Assembly (NCBI RefSeq): GCF_949628215.1
Contig: NC_134277.1
Span: 127,705,463 to 127,769,462 of the forward strand
Source of the DNA: Phalacrocorax aristotelis
Lineage: Eukaryota; Chordata; Aves; Suliformes; Phalacrocoracidae
DNA length: 64,000 nucleotides
Direction: 5' to 3'
The notes beneath the pieces were generated by a model. The model was not told the DNA's origin. It did not search any database and saw nothing but the letters and a program-made list of their open reading frames with translations. Both the position numbers and the translations under genes were made by a program. Shown here piece by piece: positions 1 to 10,757 of the stretch; within the stretch, counting starts at the first letter, position 1; each line of letters starts with the position of its first letter.

Positions 1-590
1 CGCCACCGCCTTCCTGTTCCTGCCTTGTGCTTTCTTGTCCTCTGGAGTGTCACGTCAGTCCCAGATACTAAAAACGCACACGGCAGCACTGCAGAGTGGC
101 AGAGTGGGTGCCCCTGAGGGGCAGTGGGAGGATGGATGCAACACGAGGCAATTCAGAGAGACACTTGTGTCTTCCTTGGAGAACATGGGACTGCCCCACC
201 TTGGGGCAAGGAGCCATCTGCTCTTGGATGCAGAAACTCCCAGCTTTCTGGTGCAAGATGACCTCCAGGCTCTTCCGGGGGGAGAGGGGGGGATCCCATG
301 CAGGCCGGGACCCCCCCAGGCTGGGTACCGAGTGGAGGAGGAGGGAGAGGTTTGGTGGCCCTCCTCCCTTGTGCTGCACTCGTCCCACTTCCACAATGCC
401 CAACCTGTGCTTTGCAGGAATCCCTGGCCTCATCCCGATGAACAGAGTTATTGTCACCTCGTGGGCAATTACCTTCCCCAGCAATTACACATCCTTCTGC
501 GCTGGGGGAGGGAGCCAGGCAGGCCAGGGACACCCAGCTCTCCCTCTTACATAAATTCAACAGCAACAACAACAAAAAAAGGTTTCATTG
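1..590. other. GC-rich unique sequence, no gene recognised
   Basis: Open frames run on both strands across the same bases, which is typical of GC-rich non-coding DNA with few stops. None has a recognisable domain. Two G runs (277-282 and 286-292) lie close together, with a C run just after 300. No repeat family was recognised. Confidence 0.5.
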
Positions 591-1270
591 AACTGGAAAA
601 AAATTCTTAGCAGCAAAAGAAATAATTAAAGATTAATTTCACTCCAAAGAAGACCATTTCATTTTGTTATACCTTTTAAAGTCGTTATGAATAATTTTCA
701 AAGTGAGACATCATTTTAAAATACAGATCTGAGTATTTTCATTCTGAAAATTGTAGATACTTTCATTTGAAAACCCCAAATTAAACGCTGGAGTATTTTT
801 TCTAATTGTCAAAACTGTTCACCGAAAACATGATGAAATTGGCAAATAGTTTCAACAGACCTCCAGTTGCTTTTTGTTTTTCCAAATCAATTACTCCCTT
901 GAAAAAAACCTGTCCCACCACTAACCAAGAGCATAGCCTTGGCCCTTCAGTATGCAGAAAGCCTTTATTTCCATTCATCACTCCCTAATGTGCATTAAAA
1001 ATTGCACATAAGATATAATTATTAAGCTGTGTAAACCATGCATAGCGGGAAAGAGAATAATGATGAGGTGTATCCGCCAGGCTTGATCCACATCAGTCAC
1101 CGGCTTCCTGGGCAAATTCTTTACCCAGCTGAAGTCAACAGCAAAACTCTCAGCAGCATCAAGAGTTTCAGGGGTTTCTTTTAATTCATTGTATTTTCTT
1201 GTCCCCATATCTGCTTTAAAGCACCACTTTTTAACCTGAAAATTTGGTTCCAATGTGGAAAAATAAAAAC
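591..1270. promoter_or_regulatory. AT-rich patch, candidate conserved non-coding element
   Basis: The composition switches sharply from the GC-rich flank to AT-rich, complex, repeat-free DNA. It holds homeodomain-type ATTA/TAAT cores (for example near 625, 1,018 and 1,185) and forkhead/SOX-like A/T words. No open frame of note and no transposon similarity is seen. This texture is common in vertebrate regulatory elements, but conservation cannot be shown from one sequence, so the call is inference. Confidence 0.25.
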
Positions 1271-1418
1271 CACAATACCCTAATGCTCCTCAGTTACCAA
1301 ATGTATTTTGGAGGCTGCAGTGCTGTGTCCTGATGCTGCCATGGTGCACACAGGGGCTTTCAGTCCACAGGTACCAGCTGCCGTGGTGGCGAGCAGCTGA
1401 CAGCGCCGTGTCGGCACC

Positions 1419-1500
1419 AGCACCACACGCGTGTGCACGCTCACACTCACGCACACGCACCCCACACACATCCCCGCCTCTCCCAGCACACATACAACAA
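1419..1500. repeat. Degenerate CA/GT dinucleotide-rich tract
   Basis: Alternating purine-pyrimidine sequence rich in CA, with CG and GT interruptions around 1,426-1,475. It continues as a C/A-rich stretch to 1,500. Such tracts can adopt Z-DNA. The open frames over it are low-complexity. Confidence 0.7.
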
Positions 1501-1696
1501 AGAAACCCCATGCCCTCTCTGGCCTCCGCAGTATCGCGCTGTCCCCGCTGCGCAGCCCCCACATGAAACTCCAATATATCTGCTATGGCTTTTTTGTTTT
1601 TAATTCCAGATCGATTATTTGCTTTTCTGCCTATACAATGGCTATTCTCTTATCAATGCTGTTTTTCTCTCACCCATTTCCCCTCTCTTTCCTTCC

Positions 1697-1743
1697 TTTT
1701 TTTTTTTTTTGGGGGGGGGGGGGGAGGGGGTGAGGGGGGAGGG
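1697..1743. repeat. T14 run abutting G14 run and G-rich tail
   Basis: Fourteen T (1,697-1,710) are followed directly by fourteen G (1,711-1,724), then further G tracts of five, six and three, separated by single A or T or short spacers. The G-rich strand has far more than the four G tracts needed for a quadruplex. Run lengths of this kind are also prone to sequencing and assembly error. Confidence 0.85.
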
Positions 1744-1899
1744 TTGGAAGCTCCTAATTAACCCTTCACATAACAGTGTCCCTGGCATACATCGCCACCC
1801 TGCGAAGGTGGGGCTGTGAGGAGGAGGAGGCGGCCGGGGAGTGAGGAAGATGACACAACAAACACGAGGCCACGCAGCAGCCGGTTCCAGACACAACAT

Positions 1900-2530
1900 C
1901 TGCAGAATGAGGCCATTTTTCTGTAACTCTAATCTCATAATTCATTGTTTGTGTGGTGTTGGTTACAGTAGCTGAAAGGGGGGATAACAGCAGGTCAATT
2001 TGGCACAGAAGTGTGTTTGAATCTGCAATGAGGGTCTAGCCCACCTTCTGATGAGCTGCTGAACCGTGGCCAGAAACAGAGAAAATAAGCAGGAAAGTGG
2101 CTTAAAAGAAGAAGCAAGACCCTTTAAGTATCATAGAAACCTGCTAGAAAGACTTATTTCTTCAAATCCGTGGGGGTGGCATGCAATTGGCGAGCACCAG
2201 GGTGATGCAACAGCCTTTTCCTCGCTGGTGCTGCTGTTCATTTACTTTTTGGGCTCCCATGAAAGCAGGCTGATCGCTTGGCTCCTGCAGCCGGGCGCCA
2301 CAGCACTATCTGGCTCCTCAGTGCTGCTGAGCCTTTGCCTTTTTTTTCTTCTGCAAGAGAAAAAAATGGATTTTTTTTTTATTTTTTGCCTGTAACATCG
2401 AAGGACACCCAAGCCCAGCGCAGGCCGTTGTGCGAGAGGTGTGTTGGTTAATGTTAGCAGCTGATTACTAAACTTCTCCTTTCGAACCGCAAAAACCTAG
2501 CATGTCAGCCTAAATTAGCTAACAGCAAGG
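1900..2530. promoter_or_regulatory. Two candidate regulatory patches around a short unique stretch
   Basis: About 1,900-1,965 and 2,420-2,530 are complex, repeat-free patches with homeodomain/SOX-like words such as CATAATTCATTG near 1,936 and TTAGCTAAC near 2,515. Between them lies unremarkable sequence with short T runs near 2,340-2,385. Nothing proves function; the texture is the only evidence. Confidence 0.2.
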
Positions 2531-2620
2531 GAGTGTCCTTCTCGGTTTGCAGGCCACAGCACATCTGCTCTTTGAAGAAAGAGAATGAGCAAAACAGGGT
2601 TGGGTGGTTGGTGGGGGGGA

Positions 2621-2635
2621 TTTTTTTTTTTTTTT
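2621..2635 (+). repeat. T15 homopolymer
   Basis: Fifteen consecutive T follow a G-rich stretch (GTGGGGGGGA), echoing the T/G junction at 1,710. No retroposon body is recognised on either side, so it is listed only as a simple repeat. Confidence 0.85.
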
Positions 2636-2766
2636 GCCTCCCTTCAGCCTCCCATTTCTGTGCGTGTTCATAAATATCCTGATGAGAGGCTGCCTCTGCG
2701 GTTGGCGTGTGGGAAGTGGGGAAGGAGGTTGGATAAAGAGCAATTCTCCGCCTGCATGGGGGACAC

Positions 2767-2880
2767 CCTTCCTCCCCTCCCCGCCACCTCCTCTTCCTCC
2801 CCCTCCCCTCGCCGTTTGACCTTGAGTTCGTTCTCTGCTCCTGCTCCCGCTCCCGCTCCCCTCCTCCCCCTCCCCGCCTG
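2767..2880 (+). repeat. C/T-rich tract with GCTCCC hexamer copies
   Basis: Nearly pure pyrimidine sequence dominated by CCTCC and CTCCCC words. About three imperfect GCTCCC/GCTCCT hexamers occur near 2,836-2,860. It explains the long overlapping open frames here, which read as proline/serine-rich on one strand and glycine/arginine/glutamate-rich on the other. Confidence 0.7.
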
Positions 2881-5800
2881 CATCTGGCATCCGAGGCAGG
2901 CTGGTGCAGCTGGGGGGCCGAAAATCCCCCTCCCCATGTTCCTTAACCCCTGCTGCTCCAGGCAGGGCGTTCCATGGGTGCTTCCCATCTGCCCCCAGCA
3001 CAGCCCCTGGGATCTGGGGGCTGAGGGCCTGGAGCAGCCCCCTCGGCTCCCCATCACGGGTGTCCTACGGTGCAGTGCTGCCGCTCAACTACCCTAATCC
3101 GGTTGTCTTTTCCAGCAGTGTATTGGGGAACAATGGGTGCCCTTGTGCTGGCCAAGGCTGCCCGTCCCCGTCCTTGCAGCTGGCGTGTCCACCGGTGCTA
3201 AGCTCCAGTGAGCAGGATCAGCTGAAACCCTCATTCCCCTTCACCCTCTTCAAGGGCTTGCCTATCCAGTGGGGCCGCTATCGGTTACACGAAACATTTG
3301 GTTCGCAATGGGCTGTTTGTGCTGGAAGGCAGAGGGCTCTTCCAGCAGCGGGCAGTGATCCTCGGCAGAAAAAGCCTGCCCTGTGTTAGTTTACAACAGT
3401 TTCACCCGCACTGAAAAGTACAATGGAGACAGATCATGCACAATGACAGGCCGCCGGCGGCTCCAGGGGATCCATAATTTATGGTGTTTTTCTTACTGAT
3501 CCGGTTTTGGATTTCACAAGCAGGCCCGTTTCCTTCCCATTTGTTGCTTCCTTCTGTCCTCGTTCTGAGAAATTGAACGCTGGGCTCAGAATGAGCAAGA
3601 GCAGCAGTGGCTGCCCGGCTCTCCCGGGTGGCTGTGTTTGCATGGGGCACGTGGGGGTTCCCCAGCCTCACCTCGCTGCCCTGAATTTATTACAGAGAAG
3701 GGAGAATGCCCTGACACATGCCTTGCTGTATCTCAGCTTCCTCGTGAGCGGCAGCAGCAGCCCACACACTGCTGCCCTGAACCACATTCAGGTTTACCAG
3801 GTCACCCAGTAAAAGCAGGGCTACCAGGACACCTAGCAATTGGCTGATTAAAGGTAAGGAGGTTAATAATGGCTTTTAAGGATTGTTCTTCCTCAAATAA
3901 ATAAGAATCAAAACTTAATCTTCTCTATTGTCTATAATCTAGTTGCTGGTTCCTTGCCAGAAATGGATGCACCAGGGCAAGATGTGGGCTATCAGATGCC
4001 ACCTCCACCATGAGCGTGGATGCCATCAGTCACATCCAGACACGTGTGGAGCTGCGTGGGTTTGTCCAATGGACGAAGCCTGAACCGTGCATCTGGGGAC
4101 CCCACCAATTTCAGATCTGGAGCTGGATTTTTGGCTGAAGCCCATCTCCACTGTGAGCCCCTGGCCCTGCCTGCTCTGTGGCCATGCTCCCAACTCCCCA
4201 CACCCATTTGGGAGAACACCTGCACAGGAGCGGGGAAAGGACCCTCTCCGATGCCCCATCACTCCCCACCCCATCAGCAGGCTGGTCGGTGAGGGGTGCG
4301 GGACTGCACACCCCCGGCCCTGGGCTGCAGCTGCCCACCCGCCCTGCTGCAGATGGCTGGGTTGTCCCAGTGGTTTGGAAATGACCAAGTAAGGTTAAAA
4401 CCACAGTCACTGTGGTTACTGGCGGCTGTGATTAGTCACACAGTAAGTGATCCAATTATAGCAAACACCACCCCCCCCGCAACACCCCCCACTTCATCTG
4501 TTTAAAAGGACAAGCCCAGGCCTCCCTTAACTCGATTTCAGCATGGGTCTATATCTGAAAGAAAAAGGAGCCTGAAGTTGGAAAGTGAGAAGTGGGGGGT
4601 TGGGGAAGCACCAGCAAGGTTTTGGATTCAAAACCTGCCATGGCTCACAGTGATGGGAAGCCCTGCTTGCTACCATGCTGGCTCCTTCAGACAGGCATTG
4701 GCTGAAGTGAGGCAGCTTTTAGGGAGGTGGGGAGCCTGCAGCTGTGCTGGGGGCGGGGTGGCAGAGGGTACAAACTGCTGCAGTGGTGTCCACTGCATGG
4801 CCTCAGCAGGTCGGTCCATCTCCTGCCACCGTGGTTTTCTGACCCCAAGGCTTCTTTCCTGCTGCTTCCCACCTGGCCCCCTGCGCCACTCAGTTTCCTT
4901 TTATTTAAAAAAATGATTTCAAGCAATTTCAAGGACTCTGCCTGATTCGCCTTGCAAATGCTGCGATTTCTAGAGATGCATTTCCCCGCTTGCTGGGCCC
5001 AGACCCTCCCACAGCCAGGCAGGAGAAGGGGGTGAGGCTGCTGGCCCCATCCTCCTCTCCCCCAGCTGGTGCTGGGAGCAGGTGATGGGCACCTGCGTCC
5101 CCGCACCACCAGATACGCCCCCTGGGCCCCCTCCCTGGTGGCCACCGAGGTGGTGCGAAGGGCTGGGGGGGGAGCAGGGAGAGAAGGGAAGAGAGGCATT
5201 AATTTGCCGCTGTGACAAGCAGTAGTGCCTGCCTGGAGGTCGTGGAGCTGGGCACCAGCCAGGCACCCCAAACCACCATCCTGCCTGCAGAAGCCTGTGC
5301 CGTGCAAATCCCACTGGCACCCTCCAGTAGAGCCCTCTGCAGCAGGGCGTGCTGCTAGCGCCATCAGTCACTGTTATTTATTGTCTTCTTTCAGTGTGGA
5401 ACAATCCCCAGGGCACATGAAGGCCTGGTAATGCTGATCCTGTACCAAATCCTCTTCACCTCTACTTGCATGCATGGGTTTTTTGGCCATGAAGTGCTCA
5501 GATGTAACTACCCCAGTTGAGAGCACGCGTACTCTTCTTTAGCAGGGAGAAAACTGGGTAAGGCAAATCTGCAGATGAACATTAACACCACAACTTTGCT
5601 CCCACACTGCCAACTTTTGCCACAGCGCACAGTTTTATGGCTGAGCTGTAAATCCTTGGGAAACTGTCTAATGGAGACCTTCAGTGTGGGGTTTGCCGCA
5701 GTGTTTGTGGGATGAGTTGTTACAGCCCCAACTGTCCTGCTTCTCATGGATGCAGCTGCTTTGCTCCCAGCAATTGGCTTCACAGCCCCACCTCATGTGC

Positions 5801-8615
5801 ATCATGGGCTTTTATCTTGTTGGGGCTGAAGAAACACCCACAAAAGCTGAGGACTTTGTCCCAAAGAAGAGCAAGTGAGGGATGGGAGGCTGAAGACTGA
5901 CCTTGGTGGCGGTGCTGTGGGGCAGCTTAGGGGTCTGTCAAGACCCTGCTGGGAAAAATCTTCCCTCTTGAATCAGGGGGTGTCTGTGGCTCCTGTTAGG
6001 GCCATTCACTGTCTGCATGCTGATAAATCACACCTGGCTGAGGGCATTGCTGTCCTGCGGCTCATACAGCAATTTGCAGCGAGTTTCTTGGCCTTTCAGG
6101 GCAATCACTGTGGGACATTATCCAGAGTATTTCCGAGGGCAAGATAGATGCAGGCACCTCCCTCTCTGCCCACCAGATTTGTTTCCTAATACATGTTGAC
6201 TCAACATGTTCTTGACTCCCTGAATAACTGGGAACTTTCCTAGAGCTCTTTCAACAGGTGCCCTTTGTTAAGTTGCTTGCCTGCTGCTGTTGCCTTCCTT
6301 CTTGAACTTTCCTGCTTTTGCTATCTTCTCCCTCCCCTGCCTACCTTCTTGCATGTCGGGAGGGTTTCTTCCCACTCCTGCCTCCAGCCCTCCCCAGCCA
6401 AGCCAAGGAAAATCTCCTCCCTCCTCTCCATAGCAATGTGTTCCCCTCATGCAGCCACCTGGCAAGTGCAAGTTGAGTGTCTTTCTCGTTGGAGACCTGC
6501 ACATTGGCTGCAACACCTGCTGGGGCGGGAGCCCCCCTGCACCACAGAGATGTGGAGGACCAGGTGCATCTACCTCTTCCCTATCCTCCCAACCTCCTGG
6601 CCTCCCAGGCAGGGTTCAGCAAAACAGCACCGGCACGATAAAATATTGTAGTCCCTTCTTGAACCGGTGCCAGCTCCGATACCAGCATCACAGCCTGAGT
6701 AAGCAGCAGCAGATGTCCAGGGCCTCAGAGAGCCATTTCCCAGCGGAGGAGAAATGAATGACATAGAGTCTAGCTGAAGGCGGTCCAGCCCCAGCCGCTG
6801 CAGTGCCCAGAGATTGGGCTGAGTGACAGCCTTCCTGCCTCTGTGAGTATGAGGGTGAGGGGGCTGAGGGAGGGCTGGGGGCAGCCCACCTGCCTCTTGC
6901 AGGTCCCCTCAGCCTGGGGCACTTACTCACTTTTCCTGCAGAAAGAGAAGATGTTCTCATGAGTGTTGGGAACATCCATGGCCAGGCCCGAAAACTGGCA
7001 CCCAAGCAGGTTAAAACACAGTAGATTAAAAAAATTCTGAGCATTAGCTGTTTTCTAGTTGCCAGCATGTGCCAGTCCATCAGCGAGGCTAATTGGGCTG
7101 CGTGAGCCCTTTTTCCCAGCACGACTGGCCCCTGCCCCAGGCACTGCCTGTAAGTGGGACAGGGAGCAGTTGAAAAACTCCTCTGGCGCTTTGCACAGTG
7201 TCCTCTTCAAGTTGTATCACCTCTGCACAGAGCAGTACTCAGCAAAAATGTCTGGTGCATCTTCCCAAGATCAAGCATTTATAATTGCACATGAAGCAAC
7301 TGGACTGGGATAGCAATGTGTAACAGGCACTCGGTGTAAGTCCTGCCCGTGGGGCTACAAGGGCTGTCAGAAACATCACTGTTAGTGTTGTTTATTGTTT
7401 ACACACCAATGAGGTATAGAAGCAATTACCAAGGATAAGGATTACATTTTCTCCACATGTTGGCAGAGCTGGTTCTTGCCAATAAGTGGTGCAAATCTTG
7501 ATCCAACAAAGTTCTGCAAACCTTGATAGGCTGTGGTTCAAGTTCTTCATGAGTAAAGAAGTAGAAAGAGAAGCAAAATAATTTTCTTTAATGAATGGAA
7601 GAAAGGGAAGAAATTCCCAAATAATTATAAGTGTGTTTACAGTGACTCCCACTGTTTTATGCCTGTGACCCTGGGTCAGATGTGGGGTTTTGTATAGATC
7701 CATCCATAAGTACATAATACACTTGTCATAGATGAGATCAGCTCTGATGTATTTTTCTGGCAGCTTCGGAGCCGTCATATTTTCAATGTTTTGTCCAGTC
7801 AATCACATCTCAAATAGTGGGGTTTCCATCACATCCCTCCACTGTCTCGTAGGAGCTCTTTGTTAGGGCAATTTCTTGGTGTTTGCAGTAACTCTCCGGG
7901 TAGAGAAAGATGAGCCTTGTCTGCAATACGTTTGAAGATGACCTGTTTTATTTGTATTAGCTGGCTGCAAAATGTACTCCCTTGCAGTTCTCCCTGGCTC
8001 TTATCATCCTGACTTGCACGGATCAAGGAGCACATACCTATGTGGCTGAGGACAATGCTGTGCAGAGCTACCCCGGCAGGCCTGAGCAGCCGTCCTCACT
8101 GACTGGAGGCAATAAACCCCTGCTTGCTCACCAGCCCTGCTGGGAACATCAGCCTAGGATGAGCAAGATGCCTATGCTACATCCAGCGCCAGATGTAGCT
8201 TCCTGGGAGCCAGCCGGCACGTCGATGCTGCCCCATCAGACACCCACTTAACAGCACTGTGAAGATGGTGTCCAGCTCATCCACGGTCCCCTGAAGCGCT
8301 GAGGGGCAGGCGGCACAGCTGTGAGAAGTGTGTAGCCCCGAGGTCTCACTAATGGGCAGCTACGGGCTTGCTAGCTGCTTCCTTCCTTGCAGGAAATATG
8401 CAGGGGTATGCCTGGGCTTGGAAGCCAAGCTGCTTTTAACACGTTTTTGCAGGCGTCGCCGGACATGCTGAGGGTCTGCCCCGCAGTTTGCACGCTCACT
8501 GACCTCCCGCTTCCCGTGAGGCTGTTGCTCCAGGTAGGTGTGCACAGGCAGCCCATCTCCCCGTTCCTGCACCTTCTCCCTCATCACAAGACCCTAATAC
8601 AAAGTGTACACCCAC
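2881..8615. other. Largely GC-rich unique DNA, no gene or known repeat seen
   Basis: Frames of up to about 225 codons exist, such as the minus-strand frame at 4,687-5,364. They are compositionally biased, overlap frames on the other strand and show no domain. Minor features are a C-rich run near 4,471-4,490 and G tracts at 5,165-5,188 (G8 plus two G3) able to form a quadruplex. An AT-richer stretch lies near 7,390-7,980. No exon could be supported by a frame bounded by good splice sites. Confidence 0.45.
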
Positions 8616-8690
8616 TGTAGGATCTTCTGCCAGTGTAAATTAGCCTAGATTGGTGTAGACACTTTGCCGATGAGTTTATACTGTGGGACA
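8616..8690. mobile_element. Possible decayed palindromic MITE-like fragment
   Basis: The two halves, CCAGTGTAAATTAGC near 8,631 and TGCCGATGAGTTTATAC near 8,666, look like degenerate arms of a palindromic element with GTGTAAAT arms that I recall as common in turtle, crocodilian and bird genomes. The arms pair only loosely, so the call is weak. Similar fragments are noted at 31,737, 34,612, 47,643 and 62,575. Confidence 0.28.
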
Positions 8691-9459
8691 CCAGACCCTA
8701 GATGTGGATGTTGGTGCCTGAGCCCTGCTTGAGGGGCTGCTTAGGTTAGTGCTTGCCTGCTATCCTACCAGTGGCACCAACTTCACCCATTTTTATGGCA
8801 CTAGCCTACGCTGAATTAAGATCATCACAGGAAAGGGGACACCTTCTGCAATATCATACGAATTTAAATATTTTTCATGCCGGTGCTGTTCCCATTACCT
8901 CTGTGTGTCTGTCTGTCCATCCATCACTGCTTCTAGCAGCCAGACTCCTCCCTGCTCCTGTTCTCTGTCGTCTGTGACTGAAGTAGCTGGGGGTCAGTTA
9001 TCTCCCCAGACACCGACAACAGTGCAGGACTGTCAGGAAGGTGATGTTGTCCCCTGGCCATGGCGGGGCCTGGCATAATTGTGGTGCTGGGTTCAGGGAG
9101 GGTGTGTGTGACATATGGCGAGTGTGGAGGACATTTATGAGCGAGCAGAGGGTGACCCAGCAGAGCAGGTGGTAGGGATGATGGCCTTCCCATGCGTGTG
9201 CCCCGGCAGCAGTCCTCCTTCATTTATTTTCTCCCTCCTCCTGCCAGATCTTGTGAACTTGAAATATTTTGGCGTTTGAGCACGTGGCTTTCAGGTGTGC
9301 ACAGCTGCCGCATTTTGCAGAGAGGCGTGTGGGTGGGTGTGTTCCCACACCTTTCCTTGAGACCCTGCATTTCATAAAGCAACTGCACTGGGGAGGTGAG
9401 CTCGCATCTCCTTTCCCTCATTATCCACCTCCCTCCCTGCCCCTGGAGTCACCACATGA

Positions 9460-9511
9460 GGCAAGACAAGGCAAGGTAGGGCAGGGCAAGGCAGGCAGGG
9501 CAGGGCTGGGG
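9460..9511 (+). repeat. GGCAA/GGCAG pentanucleotide tandem repeat
   Basis: About ten imperfect five-base units (GGCAA, GGCAG, GGTAG) in tandem, followed by a G run. This is a short degenerate microsatellite. Confidence 0.75.
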
Positions 9512-10639
9512 GAGACAATCCCCCACTCTCTCATCCTGACGGTTTTGACAAGGAGTCATAGTAATGCTCCCACTCACACCGGCTCTGCCTGTGCATGCAC
9601 ATGCATTTCCTCACATGTATGTCTTCTCACACTCATGCTCCCTCCGTGGGAGGAAGCCACCCTCTATTTTAGGCTAGTCAGTGTTGCCCATCATGGCTGT
9701 GTCTATGGGGAAGGCTTTCAGAGGTGCTTCCCCATGCACAGATGCCAGCAGGTGCTGAGTAGGGCTTTCAAAAGCATCCTATCCCTCGCAACTTAAAGAG
9801 GAGCAAGGCACGCTGGCACCTTTTCTGCTCTGATGTGCATCTTTTGTGCTGAACACTGTATTTAGCTAGGATTATTTTGGTGTCCTCACACTGCTTGTCT
9901 TCTGAATCACTGATATGCAAGCCAGCTCCTATCTGTGGTTAAGCCACATGATGCTGTTAGCAGTTAACACCAAGCCTGGGTAAATACGCTCTGCCCTTGA
10001 GTTGGGCTGGCTTGCTTGGTTTGGCTCTGGGCTGACCATGGCTGCTTGGTCTCTGGTGAGGTTGGAGCGTAAGCAGGGCAGGCTCATATCTGCTGTTAAT
10101 GTCTTACTGGAACTCAGGCAATTCATATTAACTAAGATATATCCTCATTGGTCTTGGTGGCATGCACTGTACAGAGCAAGTGTTTTGTTCTGTGATTCAT
10201 GGTTTGGGAAAGCGCAAAGGGTATGCCCAAAAAGAGCACCTCCCTGCCACTACTCAATTAATTTCCCTATCATTTTTTTTAATTTCTTTATTATTATTTC
10301 AGTGGTTTCAAGTTTATTAGAAGTCTTATAATATCTGCAGTTATTACTTCAAGCCTTGGGTCCTGGAGTCTTGTGAATGCATAGGAACTGCTGCTTTTAG
10401 TGCAACCATAAACAAAGCAAGACTGAGTTTCTGCTTTCTATAGCCACAAAGACATGCCAGAGCACTAAACACCCCTCAGGTATCCAAAATGTCAGAAAAG
10501 AGAAAGCTAGTCTATTAGACTGTGGTGGATTTAAAAATGCATGTCCTCCTTTTCACTTCACTTGAGGGGCTGAGGACTCATGGTTTCTGCATGGTGATGC
10601 TGCGATTGCCCCATTTTTGGAGTGGGGTGAAAAAATGGC
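9512..10639. other. Unique DNA without recognised gene
   Basis: Mixed composition. A T/A-rich run lies at about 10,265-10,305. The open frame at 9,269-9,796 (175 codons) crosses the pentanucleotide repeat and has no recognisable domain, so it is treated as chance. Confidence 0.45.
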
Positions 10640-10757
10640 TGTGAGCAGCAAGGATGTGGCCATGGAGCAGTGAGGATGTGGCCATGGTGCAGGGAGGAGA
10701 CATCCCTGGAGCAGGGAGGAGGTGGCCACAGAGCAGCGAGATGTCCCTGGAGCACTG
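10640..10757 (+). repeat. Short minisatellite, about five copies of a 20-24 bp unit
   Basis: Imperfect tandem units carry the core GAGGATGTGGCCATGGAGCA. Copies start near 10,640, 10,650, 10,673, 10,697, 10,718 and 10,738 and diverge progressively. The array creates part of a long minus-strand open frame (10,558-11,157), which is therefore not evidence of a gene. Confidence 0.65.

Noticed and set aside
4687..5364. 225-codon minus-strand frame
   Set aside because: Longest frame in the window, but it lies in GC-rich DNA, overlaps plus-strand frames, is compositionally biased and has no domain.
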